DNA of 64,000 nucleotides from Streptomyces spiramyceticus (GTDB lineage: Bacteria > Actinomycetota > Actinomycetes > Streptomycetales > Streptomycetaceae), in the NCBI RefSeq assembly GCF_028807635.1, contig NZ_JARBAX010000001.1:4513501-4577500 (forward strand). The letters run 5' to 3'. Under the pieces are notes generated by a model that searched no databases, had not been told where the DNA came from, and was given only the letters and a program-made list of their open reading frames with translations. Position numbers and translations under genes: made by a program. Position 1 is the first letter of the stretch; each line of letters begins with the position of its first letter. Shown here one piece after another: positions 1 through 8,340 of this stretch.

Positions 1-299
1 TCGGCAGCCCCGACAAGCCGGAGCAGGCGGAGATGGGCGGCCTGACCCTGCTCGTCCTCGCGGTGCTGCCGCTGGTGGCCGCGCGCGGACTGCTCAAGTG
101 CCGGGCGTGGAGCCGGGGGCCGGCCATCATCACGCAGCTCATGGCGCTGCCGGTGGCCTGGACTCTGCTGCGCTCGGAGGGCTCACTGCTGATCCCGGCC
201 GGAATCGTGCTCGCCGCGGTGGCCGTGACGTCACTGGTGCTGCTGGTCAACCCGCAGACCACGCAGGCGCTGGGAATCCGCAGCGCCCGCGACGCATAG
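1..299 (+). CDS. Integral membrane protein, 3' end only
   Basis: The reading frame is open from the left edge of the window to the TAG at 297-299, so the start lies outside. The visible ~98 residues hold three hydrophobic stretches (LTLLVLAVLPLVAARGLL, then one after SRGPAIITQ, then IPAGIVLAAVAVTSLVLLV) separated by short charged turns. This fits the C-terminal half of a small polytopic membrane protein. No catalytic motif is visible and I do not recognise a family. It converges on the sigma factor gene with a gap of about 30 bp. Confidence 0.6.
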   Translation, partial: GSPDKPEQAEMGGLTLLVLAVLPLVAARGLLKCRAWSRGPAIITQLMALPVAWTLLRSEGSLLIPAGIVLAAVAVTSLVLLVNPQTTQALGIRSARDA

Positions 300-328
300 C
301 GTCACGGGCGCAGCGACAGCGTCAAGGA

Positions 329-1327
329 TCACTCCTCGACGAGGAGCCTTTCGCGGAGCTGGGCCAGCGTGCGGGCCAGCAGGCGCGAGACATGCATCTG
401 GGAGATGCCGACCTCCTGCGCGATCTGCGACTGCGTCATGTTCCCGAAGAAGCGAAGCAGCAGAATCCGCTTCTCCCGGGGCGGAAGATCCTCCAGCAGC
501 GGCTTGAGTGACTCCCGGTACTCGACACCCTCCAGCGCCTCGTCCTCCGCGCCCAGCGTGTCAGCGACGGCCGGGGAATCGTCGTCCGTGTCCGGGACGT
601 CCAGCGACAGCGTGCTGTACGCGTTGGCCGACTCCAGGCCCTCCAGGACCTCTTCCTCCGAGATCCCGAGGCGCTCGGCCAGCTCGTGCACCGTCGGGGA
701 ACGACCGTGCTGCTGGGAGAGCTCCGCCGTGGCCGTCGTCAGCGACAGGCGCAGTTCCTGAAGCCGGCGCGGCACCCGGACCGCCCAGCCCTTGTCGCGG
801 AAGTGCCGCTTGATCTCACCGACGACGGTCGGTGTCGCGTACGTCGAGAACTCGACGCCGCGCTCCGGATCGAACCGGTCCACCGACTTGATCAGCCCGA
901 TCGTGGCGACCTGGGTCAGGTCGTCGAGAGGCTCGCCGCGGTTGCGGAACCGCCGCGCGAGGTGCTCGACCAGCGGAAGGTGCATCCGCACAAGACGGTT
1001 GCGCAGCTCCGCCTTCTCCATCGATCCGTCCGGCAGTTTGCGCAGCTCGATGAACATCGAGCGCGCACCACTGCGATCGTGCGGATCATGGCGTCCGTGA
1101 TCCTTGGAGTGCTCTTCGTGCTCGCTCATCTGGCCCGCCCGCTCTGCCTGCTCCGCCGCCGCCGTGCCCACCAAGCCCTCCACCAGGCCGTCCACCGGGT
1201 GGGGGCGGGCCTGCTGCTCAGGGAGACCCGTCGGCTGGAGCGCGGACTCGACCGGAGTCGCGCGCCCTCCCGCGGGCGTCTTTGGGCTGAGCTCCTCGTT
1301 GCGCACCGGCCCGTCCCCGTTCCTCAC
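329..1327 (-). CDS. sigH: SigB/SigF/SigH-family stress sigma factor
   Basis: This is an alternative sigma-70 family factor of the SigB/F/G type, which directs RNA polymerase to stress and developmental promoters. Region 2 is clear (LVEHLARRFRNRGEPLDDLTQVATIGLIKSVDRFDP is present in two pieces), followed by region 3 (ELAERLGISEEEV) and a region 4 HTH (QSQIAQEVGISQMHVSRLLARTL). I place the start at the GTG at 1327-1325, which overlaps the TGA of the upstream anti-sigma gene (GTGA), giving 332 residues with a ~100-residue Pro/Gln-rich N-terminal extension. The frame stays open a further 212 codons upstream, across the anti-sigma gene. In S. coelicolor, sigH is described as having several primary translation products, so a longer form cannot be excluded. 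The symbol rests on family and remembered gene order. Confidence 0.85.
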   Translation of the reverse strand: MRNGDGPVRNEELSPKTPAGGRATPVESALQPTGLPEQQARPHPVDGLVEGLVGTAAAEQAERAGQMSEHEEHSKDHGRHDPHDRSGARSMFIELRKLPDGSMEKAELRNRLVRMHLPLVEHLARRFRNRGEPLDDLTQVATIGLIKSVDRFDPERGVEFSTYATPTVVGEIKRHFRDKGWAVRVPRRLQELRLSLTTATAELSQQHGRSPTVHELAERLGISEEEVLEGLESANAYSTLSLDVPDTDDDSPAVADTLGAEDEALEGVEYRESLKPLLEDLPPREKRILLLRFFGNMTQSQIAQEVGISQMHVSRLLARTLAQLRERLLVEE

Positions 1328-1737
1328 GCCGGCCCGGGTCCCGCGCCGCGCTGTTTGTACAGGCTGATGGTGACCGTACGGTCCTCCGCGACCGTGGAGT
1401 CGACCTTGCCCGCGAGTGCGGAGAGCACCGTCCAGGCGAACGTGTCGCGCTCGGGCGCGCGCCCGTCGGTGGTCGGGGCCGACACCGTCACGTCGAGGGA
1501 GTCGTCGACGAGCCGGAAGACGCAGCTGAGGACGGAGCCCGGCACGGCCTGCTGAAGCAGGATCGCGCAGGCCTCGTCGACCGCGATGCGCAGGTCCTCG
1601 ATCTCGTCGAGGGTGAAGTCCAAGCGCGCCGCAAGGCCGGCAGTGGCCGTACGCAGCACGGACAGATAGGCACCTGCAGCGGGCAGCCGGACTTCCACGA
1701 AGTCCTGGGTCCCGGGCTCGCCTGCGATCTGGGACAC
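1324..1737 (-). CDS. RsbW-like anti-sigma factor (PrsH/UshX type)
   Basis: This is a 137-residue GHKL-fold serine kinase/anti-sigma factor, expected to bind and hold the adjacent sigma factor until released by an anti-anti-sigma protein. The N-box region is visible as IEDLRIAVDEACAILLQQA, with the Glu-Ala-Cys and following residues typical of RsbW/SpoIIAB relatives. The C-terminal half (RDTFAWTVLSALAGKVD) fits the ATP-lid end of the fold. The start is the GTG at 1737, chosen because GGAGGTGA lies five bases upstream; a longer ATG frame from 1800 lacks such a site. It overlaps the sigma gene by 4 nt, so the pair should be translationally coupled. Confidence 0.85.
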   Translation of the reverse strand: MSQIAGEPGTQDFVEVRLPAAGAYLSVLRTATAGLAARLDFTLDEIEDLRIAVDEACAILLQQAVPGSVLSCVFRLVDDSLDVTVSAPTTDGRAPERDTFAWTVLSALAGKVDSTVAEDRTVTISLYKQRGAGPGPA

Positions 1738-1955
1738 CCTCACCTCCAAGGTGGCACAAGCTCTTTCGGGGGTCCGAGAGGGGGCACCCCCCGGAGCCAC
1801 GCGGTACGTCGTTCGCCGGTGACGCTATCGCGATCCACTCTTCCGTGTCGCCAGGGCCCCTGCCCGGCGACATGTCACTCATGGTAAGCACATGGGTACG
1901 GACAGTGGCTAGGGGTCTGCGGTGCCCAATTGCAGAGAACCAGCGCCGGGTTGAC

Positions 1956-1980
1956 GTACCCACACGTCAGACGATCGAAC
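1956..1980 (-). promoter_or_regulatory. Candidate SigB/H-type promoter of the anti-sigma/sigma operon
   Basis: On the minus strand the sequence reads GTTC, 15 bases, GGGTAC. This fits the GNNT-N14-16-GGG(T)A(C/T) pattern known for Streptomyces SigB-type factors. It lies about 220 bp upstream of the anti-sigma start, inside the 3' end of the UBP zinc-finger gene. If used, it would make the operon autoregulated. Motif match only. Confidence 0.4.
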
Positions 1981-2227
1981 CGTCCACCGTGCACCAACGC
2001 CAGTCTGCCCCCGGTTCCAAGCTGCGCAGTACCGGATGACGGGCCTCCTTGGAGTGCGCGGAAGCATGCCGGTACGGCGACGAGTCGCAGCACCCCACGT
2101 GCCCGCACTGCAGGCAGAGCCGCAGTTGTACGGGATGGCTGCCGACCGCCAGGCATTCCGGGCAGGTGTCACTCAGCGGAGTCGGTTCGGGGTGCGGCAG
2201 CTCGGCGACGTGCGGGCACTCGTTCAT
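1967..2227 (-). CDS. UBP-type zinc finger protein
   Basis: This small 86-residue protein consists almost wholly of one ZnF-UBP domain. The expected metal ligands are visible: CPH near the N-terminus, CPEC, the LCLQCGHVGCC cluster, then H54, H58 and H64 in the RHASAHS...H segment. In eukaryotes such domains bind ubiquitin C-termini. In actinobacteria, which lack ubiquitin, the stand-alone version has no settled role. The start is the ATG at 2227; no other ATG lies close upstream in frame. It is divergent from the Na+/H+ antiporter and upstream of the sigma operon. Confidence 0.85.
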   Translation of the reverse strand: MNECPHVAELPHPEPTPLSDTCPECLAVGSHPVQLRLCLQCGHVGCCDSSPYRHASAHSKEARHPVLRSLEPGADWRWCTVDGSIV

Positions 2228-2275
2228 GATGGCCAGGTTACGACGTACGAACGGATGAGGGCGGGGCCGGAACCG

Positions 2276-3874
2276 ATGGACGCATTGCCACTGCTGCTCC
2301 TGGTCGCGGGCAGCGCAGTCGTCGCCGGGGCGGCCCGCAGAACGCCAATCCCCGCACCGCTGCTGCTCGTCGCGGTCGGGCTCGCGGCGGCGTACATCCC
2401 GGGGGCGCCCGACTACACACTGCAACCGGACATCGTGCTGCCACTGCTGCTGCCGCCCCTGCTGCACACCGCGGCTCTGGACAGCTCGTACCTGGACCTG
2501 CGGGCGAACGTCCGGCCCGTCGCCTTCCTGTCGGTCGGCTATGTGCTGTTCGCGACCGTGATCGTCGGCTACCTCGCGTATCTCGTCGTTCCCGGCCTCC
2601 CGCTGACCTCCGCGCTGGTGCTCGGCGCGGTGATCGCGCCGCCCGACGCGGTGGCCGCGACGGCCATCGCGCGCCGGGTCGGGCTGCCGCCGCGCATCAC
2701 CGCGATCCTCCAGGGCGAGTCGCTGGTCAACGACGCCACCGCGATCACCGCGTTCAAGGTGGCGGTCGCGGCGGCGGTGGGGGAGGGCGCGAGCTGGGTA
2801 GGCGGGATCGGGGAATTCGCGGTCGCTGCGGTCGGCGGGGTCGGGGTGGGCCTGCTGCTGATGGTGCCGCTGCACTGGCTCCGTACGCACCTCAAGGAGG
2901 CGCTGCTGCAGAACACGCTGTCGCTGCTGATCCCCTTCGTGGCGTACGCGGCGGCCGAGTACGTACACGCCTCGGGAGTGCTCGCGGTGGTCGTCGTCGC
3001 CCTCTACCTGGGACATCGCTCCTGGCAGGTCGACTTCGCGACCAGGCTCCAGGAGCACGCCGTCTGGAAGATGGTCTCCTTCGTCCTTGAATCGGCCGTG
3101 TTCGCGCTCATCGGGCTTCAACTGCCGTACGTCCTCGACGGACTCGGCCGGTACGGGGGCGGGCAGGCCGCCTGGTACGCGTTCGCGGTCTTCGCCGCGG
3201 TGGTCGTGGTGCGCTTCGTCTGGGTCTTCCCGGCGACGTATCTGCCACGGATCATGTCGGCGCGCATCCGCGAGCGGGAGCCCGGCGTGACCTGGACTTC
3301 ACCGGTGATCGTGGGGTGGGCCGGGATGCGCGGGGTGGTCTCCCTCGCCATCGCCTTCTCGATCCCGCTGACCGTGGACCAGGGCGAACCGTTCCCCGAG
3401 CGGAACCTGGTGCTCTTCCTGACCTTTACGACTGTGATCGCGACACTCGTCGTCCAGGGCCTCACCCTCGCGCCGCTGATCCGCCTCCTCAAGCTGCCGA
3501 GGCGCGACACGTACGCCGAGACGCTCGCCGAGGCACAGGCCCAGAGCGAGGCGTCTGCGGCCGCCGAGGCCCGGCTCGACGAGCTCCTCGCCGACCCCCG
3601 CAACGCGCTGCCGCAGCCGCTCGCCGACCGGCTGCGCACGGTCCTCGAACGGCGGCGCAACGCGGTCTGGGAGCGGCTCGGCGGGGTCAACGAGGAGACG
3701 GGGGAGTCGGCGGACGACACGTACCGGCGGCTCGCCGGGGAGATGATCGCCGCCGAGCGCGCGGTCTTCGTGGAGCTGCGGGACCGGCGGCAGATCGACG
3801 ACGAGATGCTGCGCTCGCTGATGAGGAGGCTGGACCTGGAGGAAGCGGCGGCCTACCGGGCGGATGCCGACTGA
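2276..3874 (+). CDS. CPA1-family Na+/H+ antiporter
   Basis: This is a polytopic membrane protein of 532 residues expected to exchange sodium (or potassium) for protons. About the first 410 residues hold alternating hydrophobic segments starting at ALPLLLLVAGSAVVAG. The conserved transport-site motifs VIAPPDAVAATAIARR and GESLVNDATAI are present and fit the CPA1 (NhaP/YjcE-like) family. A soluble, charged tail of about 115 residues follows (from RLLKLPRRDTYAE), rich in Ala/Glu/Arg and probably helical. The start is taken at ATG 2276, just before the first membrane span; ATG 2255 is an alternative. It converges on the PLP enzyme gene. Confidence 0.88.
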   Translation: MDALPLLLLVAGSAVVAGAARRTPIPAPLLLVAVGLAAAYIPGAPDYTLQPDIVLPLLLPPLLHTAALDSSYLDLRANVRPVAFLSVGYVLFATVIVGYLAYLVVPGLPLTSALVLGAVIAPPDAVAATAIARRVGLPPRITAILQGESLVNDATAITAFKVAVAAAVGEGASWVGGIGEFAVAAVGGVGVGLLLMVPLHWLRTHLKEALLQNTLSLLIPFVAYAAAEYVHASGVLAVVVVALYLGHRSWQVDFATRLQEHAVWKMVSFVLESAVFALIGLQLPYVLDGLGRYGGGQAAWYAFAVFAAVVVVRFVWVFPATYLPRIMSARIREREPGVTWTSPVIVGWAGMRGVVSLAIAFSIPLTVDQGEPFPERNLVLFLTFTTVIATLVVQGLTLAPLIRLLKLPRRDTYAETLAEAQAQSEASAAAEARLDELLADPRNALPQPLADRLRTVLERRRNAVWERLGGVNEETGESADDTYRRLAGEMIAAERAVFVELRDRRQIDDEMLRSLMRRLDLEEAAAYRADAD

Positions 3875-3884
3875 CCGGGCCGGT

Positions 3885-3920
3885 CGGGCTGATCCGGCTG
3901 ACCCGGCTAACCCGGCTGAC
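3885..3920. repeat. Four tandem 9-bp units between convergent genes
   Basis: The units read CGGGCTGAT, CCGGCTGAC, CCGGCTAAC and CCGGCTGAC. They begin just after the antiporter stop and run over the last codons and stop of the desulfhydrase gene. This looks like slippage-prone DNA; no regulatory role can be shown. Confidence 0.6.
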
Positions 3921-4806
3921 CTGTGATGACGGCCGCGACGGTGGTGCCGGGCGGGAAGGCGCCCTCGGTGGCCAGCGTGGTCAGTCCGTACAGCATCTTG
4001 GCGACGTAGAGCCGCTCGACCGGCAGCCCGTGGCGGGCCTCGAAGTCCTCGGCGAACGCGTCGAGTTCGGGGGTGGTGCGGGCGTATCCGCCGAAGTGGA
4101 AGCGGTCGTCGAGGCGCCAGTCGCCGGTGGGGCCGCCGAAAGCGGTGAGCTGGAGGGCGCGTATGTCGTCGCCGAGGAAGCCGCCCTTGAGGACCGGGAA
4201 CCCGATGGCCCGCTGCCCCGGCCCCAGGCCCGCCGCCAGGCCCGCGAGCGTCCCGCCGGTGCCGCAGGCGACGCCGACGACGTCGGCGGCCCCGCGCAGT
4301 TCCTTCCCGAGGGCGGTGCAGCCCTGGGCGGCGAGTGCGTTGCTGCCGCCTTCGGGGACGACATGGACGTCCCCGGCGGCCGCGCTGAGGATCTCCGCCA
4401 GGACCTCGGGGTCCGATTTGCGGCGGTAGGTCGCGCGGTCCACGAAGTGCAGGCGCATGCCGTCCGCCGCGCACTGGGCCAGGGAGGGGTTGAGGGGGCG
4501 GCCGGCGAGCTCGTCGCCGCGTACGACGCCGATCGTCGGGAAGCCGAGGAGGCGGCCGGCCGCGGCCGTCGCCCGCAGGTGGTTGGAGTACGCGCCGCCG
4601 AAGGTCAGCACGGTGCGCCCGGCCGCCGCGCGCAGGTTCGGCGCGAGTTTGCGCCACTTGTTGCCGGGGAGGTCCGGGTGGATCAGGTCGTCGCGCTTGA
4701 GCAGCAGACGTACGCCGTGACGGGCGAAGCGCTCGTCCTCGGCCTGCTGCAGCGGCGAGGGGAGCCGCGGCCGCAGGCGGGAGAGGTCGAGCGCTTCGGG
4801 GGGCAC
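3907..4806 (-). CDS. PLP-dependent D-cysteine desulfhydrase / ACC deaminase family enzyme
   Basis: This 299-residue fold-type II PLP enzyme belongs to the family that contains D-cysteine desulfhydrase and 1-aminocyclopropane-1-carboxylate deaminase. The Schiff-base lysine is K50 in LPGNKWRKL. The phosphate and carboxylate loops are visible as FGGAYSNHLRA, PEGGSNALAAQG and ACGTGGTLAGLAAGL. From the sequence I cannot tell whether sulfide release or ring opening is the reaction. The start is the GTG at 4806. It lies 50 bp downstream of the amidase gene on the same strand and may be cotranscribed. Confidence 0.85.
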   Translation of the reverse strand: MPPEALDLSRLRPRLPSPLQQAEDERFARHGVRLLLKRDDLIHPDLPGNKWRKLAPNLRAAAGRTVLTFGGAYSNHLRATAAAGRLLGFPTIGVVRGDELAGRPLNPSLAQCAADGMRLHFVDRATYRRKSDPEVLAEILSAAAGDVHVVPEGGSNALAAQGCTALGKELRGAADVVGVACGTGGTLAGLAAGLGPGQRAIGFPVLKGGFLGDDIRALQLTAFGGPTGDWRLDDRFHFGGYARTTPELDAFAEDFEARHGLPVERLYVAKMLYGLTTLATEGAFPPGTTVAAVITGQPG

Positions 4807-4856
4807 GGCCCCATTGTCCCAGTGGTCCCGCCGGTGCGCGTGCTTGAGGTGGTTGC

Positions 4857-5447
4857 TTACTTGAGGCGGTTGTGGATGCGCTCGCGCATGGTGTTCATCG
4901 AGAAGCCGCGCGGGTCGATCTTGCCGGGCTGCCATTCGCGATGGCCGATGACGGAGCGGGAGTTCCACCCGTGCCACCGGCAGACCGCGGCCGCCGCCCG
5001 CTCGATCGTTTCCAGCTGTGCCGCGGGCCAGGGGTCTTCGCCGTCACCGAGGTTCTCGCACTCGAAGCCGTAGAAGTGCCGGTTTCCGTCGGTGTTGGCC
5101 TCGTTGTCGGTCGGCAGGGCCCTCTCCGCGATGACGGCGCGCAGTACGTCGTCGTCGCCCAGTCCCGCGTGATTGGCGCGGCCGTAGCCGACGAGATGGA
5201 GCGAGCCGTTCTTGGCGATCACGCCGTGGCAGAGCGGTCCGGGGAGGCTCGCATAGCCGTCGCGGCAGATACGCACGGTGTTGGCGGTGCCTGAGGTGAC
5301 GGTGTGGTGAATCATCACGCCGTGCACGGGGCCCCAAGGGCCCTTGTGGTTGCGGTTGTGCGTACGCCAGTCGCCGACCTCGACGACAGTGATTCCTTCG
5401 TCTCTCAGTACGTCGAGGAAGTTGCCCGCGGACATGGGTGAGGCCAT
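4857..5447 (-). CDS. N-acetylmuramoyl-L-alanine amidase (amidase_2/PGRP domain)
   Basis: This is a 196-residue single-domain amidase expected to cut the bond between MurNAc and L-Ala in peptidoglycan. The zinc-site histidines appear as VMIHHTVT (H47/H48). The second metal/catalytic segment is VIGHREWQPGKIDPRG, with the conserved Lys and Asp. No signal peptide or membrane segment is visible, which resembles phage endolysins rather than exported autolysins. The ATG at 5447 was chosen because AAGGAGG lies a few bases upstream (5456-5460). Confidence 0.88.
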   Translation of the reverse strand: MASPMSAGNFLDVLRDEGITVVEVGDWRTHNRNHKGPWGPVHGVMIHHTVTSGTANTVRICRDGYASLPGPLCHGVIAKNGSLHLVGYGRANHAGLGDDDVLRAVIAERALPTDNEANTDGNRHFYGFECENLGDGEDPWPAAQLETIERAAAAVCRWHGWNSRSVIGHREWQPGKIDPRGFSMNTMRERIHNRLK

Positions 5448-5681
5448 GACCGCCTCCTTAGGTGAGATTCGGATCGTCTCGTACGCCGCTTGTACCGGAA
5501 CACCGTTGGCAGGGCTATCCGTTCGGGACATGAGCGAGCTGTTTCAGTCAGTTGTCGGCGAGGAACTGTGCTCTGCCCCGGCATCGATGATCTAGTCACA
5601 CTCTTTTGTGTAATGGCGCGTCGACTCCCCGCACTGCAAGGCTTTTCCGTGCAGGTCAGCTCATGATCGAGAGGGAGTCAG

Positions 5682-7094
5682 ATGTCGGTCGAGGCAGGTT
5701 CCGAGGTCCGCGAAGAGCAGGTTCAGCCGCAGCAGAGTCTCGGTACGGCCGCTGCGCGGAACTTGGCCACCACCACCAAGTCCGCACCGCAGATGCAGGA
5801 GATCACCTCACGGTGGCTGCTGCGGATGCTGCCATGGGTTCAGGTCCAGGGCGGTACGTACAGGGTAAACCGTCGGCTCAGTTTCGCGGTGGGCGACGGA
5901 CGGGTGACGTTCGTACAGACAGGAGACCGCGTCGAGGTCGTCCCAGCCGAGCTCAGCGAGCTGCCGGCGCTCCGGACCTTCGACGACGAGGCGGTGCTCG
6001 GTGAGCTGGCACAGCGGTGCGAGCAGCGGGAGTTCGCGTCCGGGGAAGTGATCGCTGCCGCCGGTGATGCCGCGGACACGGTGTATCTGCTGGCGCACGG
6101 CAGGGTCGAGAAGGTCGGCGACGGGCCGTACGACGACGAGGCGGTGCTCGGCTTCCTCGCCGACGGGGCGTACTTCGGCGACCAGGCACTCGTGGAGGAG
6201 GACGCCACCTGGGGGTACACGGTCCGCGCGGCGACCGCGTGCACCGTGCTGACGCTGTCCCGCCAGTCCGTACTGACGCTGGCGGACCGCGCGGAGTCGC
6301 TGGGCGACCATCTCGCGCAGGTCCGCTCCCTGCCGCGCCAGCGGACGAACAAATACGGCGAGGCGCACATCGACCTCTCCGCAGGACATGTCGGCGAGGC
6401 CGTTGTCCCGCACACCTTTGTCGACTACGAGGTGGCGCCGCGCGAGTACGAACTGAGCGTCGCCCAGACGGTGCTGAAGGTCCACAGCCGGGTCGCCGAC
6501 CTCTACAACCAGCCAATGAACCAGACCGAGCAGCAGTTGCGGCTCACGGTCGAGGCGCTGCGCGAGCGTCAGGAAGACGAACTCATCAACCACCGTGAGT
6601 TCGGCCTGCTCAACAACTGCGACTACGGGCAGCGCTTCCAGCCGCACGACGGTGTGCCGACCCCGGACGACATGGACGACCTGCTGTCGCGGCGGCGCAG
6701 CTCCAAGCTCTTCCTGGCCCACCCGCGCGCCATCGCCGCGTTCGGGCGCGAGTGCAACAAGCGCGGCCTCTACCCGGAGAGCGTGGAGATCGGCGGCAGC
6801 CGGGTGGTCTCCTGGCGCGGCGTCCCGATCTTCCCCTGCAACAAGATCCCGGTGAGCGACGCCGGTACGACCTCGATCATCTGCATGCGTACGGGCGAGG
6901 CCGAGCAGGGCGTCATCGGGCTCCAGCAGAGCGGCATCCCGGACGAGATCGAGCCGAGCCTCTCGGTGCGCTTCATGGGCATCGACGAGCAGGCGATCAT
7001 CTCGTACCTCGTTACGGCGTACTACTCGGCGGCGATCCTCGTGCCGGACGCGCTGGGTGTGCTGGAGAACGTCGAGATCGGCAGGTGGGGTTAG
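5682..7094 (+). CDS. eshA: EshA-type family 2B encapsulin shell protein with cyclic-nucleotide-binding-like insertion
   Basis: This 470-residue protein matches the Streptomyces EshA family, now classed as family 2B encapsulins: HK97-fold shell proteins with an inserted CNB-like domain that self-assemble into compartments. About residues 1-85 form the N-terminal arm. Residues ~90-215 form the CNB-like domain ([18 protein letters not shown]..., [20 protein letters not shown]). The rest is the shell domain ([28 protein letters not shown]...). In the CNB phosphate-binding cassette the usual Glu is Asp and the usual Arg is absent, so classical cAMP binding is doubtful. The next gene, 71 bp downstream, is a polyprenyl synthase, one of the known cargo classes. 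A weak inverted repeat (ACAC-N6-GTGT, 5598-5611) lies upstream. GAGAGGGAG precedes the ATG. Confidence 0.9.
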   Translation: MSVEAGSEVREEQVQPQQSLGTAAARNLATTTKSAPQMQEITSRWLLRMLPWVQVQGGTYRVNRRLSFAVGDGRVTFVQTGDRVEVVPAELSELPALRTFDDEAVLGELAQRCEQREFASGEVIAAAGDAADTVYLLAHGRVEKVGDGPYDDEAVLGFLADGAYFGDQALVEEDATWGYTVRAATACTVLTLSRQSVLTLADRAESLGDHLAQVRSLPRQRTNKYGEAHIDLSAGHVGEAVVPHTFVDYEVAPREYELSVAQTVLKVHSRVADLYNQPMNQTEQQLRLTVEALRERQEDELINHREFGLLNNCDYGQRFQPHDGVPTPDDMDDLLSRRRSSKLFLAHPRAIAAFGRECNKRGLYPESVEIGGSRVVSWRGVPIFPCNKIPVSDAGTTSIICMRTGEAEQGVIGLQQSGIPDEIEPSLSVRFMGIDEQAIISYLVTAYYSAAILVPDALGVLENVEIGRWG

Positions 7095-7165
7095 CGGGCG
7101 CAGTCGCGAGGCGGTTCGTGCGTCCGGTTCAGGGCATCACCGAAGCACTGCTGGAGGAAGTGACC

Positions 7166-8215
7166 GTGACCATGACCAGAGCGGAAGCGGCCGCCCCGGA
7201 GGGGCACGAGGCTGCGGCGCTTCTCGAACGGACCCGCAGCGCTGTCAATCCCCAACTGCGCAGTACCGTCGAGAGCCTGCCGGGTTCCATACGCCGTATC
7301 GCGATGTACCACTTCGGCTGGGAGCAGGCGGACGGTACGCCCGCCTCGGGGCAGGCGGGCAAGGCGATCAGGCCCGCTCTCGTCCTCGCTTCCGCCCAGG
7401 CCCTCGGCGGTGACCCGCGGCAGGCCGTGCGGGCGGCAGCGGCCGTGGAGCTCGCGCACAACTTCACCCTGCTCCATGACGACGTCATGGACGAGGACCC
7501 GACCCGCAGAAACCGGCCCACCGCCTGGACGGTCTTCGGTGTCCCGGACGCGATCGTCGCCGGGGACGCCATGTGCGCGCTCGCGCTGCGGCAGCTGGCC
7601 GAGGATCCGCACCCGGCGGCGGCCCAGGCGTCGGCGCGGCTCGCCGCCTGTGTCATCGAGCTGTGCGAGGGACAGCAGGCGGACTGCGAACTCGAACGGC
7701 GCGGCCCGCAGGATGTGTCGATCGACGAGTGCCTGTCGATGGCCGAGGCCAAAACGGGCGCGCTGCTCGGCTGCGCGTGCGCACTCGGCGCGCTCTACGC
7801 GGGAGCGGACGAGGAGGAGGTCGCGGCCATGGACGCCTTCGGGAGGGAAGCGGGCCTGGCGTTCCAGCTCATCGACGACCTGATCGGGATCTGGGGCGAC
7901 CCCGACCAGACGGGCAAGCCGGTGGGCGCGGATCTGGCCGCCCACAAGAAATCGCTCCCGGTGGTGGCGGCACTGGCCTCGGGCACCGAGGCGGCCGACG
8001 AGCTGGCGGGGCTCTACCGGGGGCCGCTGGACGCCGCCGCCGTCCAGCGCGCCGCCGAGGCCGTCGACCGGGCGGGCGGCAGGGACTGGGCACAGGGACA
8101 TGCGGCGGACCGGATGGCCCGGGCCGTGCACCATCTGTCGCGGGCGGTGCCCGACCTGGGGGCGGCGGGAGACCTCCTGTCGCTGGCGGAGTTCGTCACA
8201 CGCAGAACCCGCTGA
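7166..8215 (+). CDS. Polyprenyl diphosphate synthase, likely encapsulin cargo
   Basis: This 349-residue trans-isoprenyl diphosphate synthase condenses isopentenyl diphosphate with an allylic diphosphate. Both Mg-binding Asp motifs are present: DDVMD (residues ~105-109, within LLHDDVMDEDPTRR) and DDLIGIWGD (~237). GKAIRPALV is the region-I Lys/Arg motif. I chose the GTG at 7166 because GGAGG lies eight bases upstream; GTG 7160 and ATG 7172 are alternatives. Only ~30 residues precede the catalytic fold. Known family 2 cargo enzymes often have long disordered N-terminal loading segments, so packaging may rely on a short signal or another mechanism. Its position after the shell gene is the main argument for the cargo role. 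Confidence 0.88.
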   Translation: MTMTRAEAAAPEGHEAAALLERTRSAVNPQLRSTVESLPGSIRRIAMYHFGWEQADGTPASGQAGKAIRPALVLASAQALGGDPRQAVRAAAAVELAHNFTLLHDDVMDEDPTRRNRPTAWTVFGVPDAIVAGDAMCALALRQLAEDPHPAAAQASARLAACVIELCEGQQADCELERRGPQDVSIDECLSMAEAKTGALLGCACALGALYAGADEEEVAAMDAFGREAGLAFQLIDDLIGIWGDPDQTGKPVGADLAAHKKSLPVVAALASGTEAADELAGLYRGPLDAAAVQRAAEAVDRAGGRDWAQGHAADRMARAVHHLSRAVPDLGAAGDLLSLAEFVTRRTR

Positions 8216-8296
8216 TCAGCTGCCTCTGTGCGGGCGTCCGGGAGGGAGGCCCCGGGCGTCCGCGCATGCACTGATTCACCATGCAGGCGCCAACTC

Positions 8297-8322
8297 TAGG
8301 ATCGCGTACGTCAGTTACGTAC
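8297..8322 (+). promoter_or_regulatory. TAGGAT -10-like box followed by GTACGT-N5-ACGTAC palindrome
   Basis: TAGGAT at 8297-8302 could be a -10 element. The perfect 6-bp inverted repeat GTACGT/ACGTAC (8306-8311 and 8317-8322) would then overlap the transcription start, a typical repressor site position. It lies 20 bp upstream of the GNAT gene. Visual motif only. Confidence 0.3.
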
Positions 8323-8340
8323 CCGAGAGAGGGCCGGACC

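Noticed and set aside
6752..7165. In-frame upstream extension of the polyprenyl synthase into the encapsulin gene
   Set aside because: The extension overlaps the encapsulin coding region and has antisense-like composition; GGAGG at 7153-7157 supports the start at 7166.
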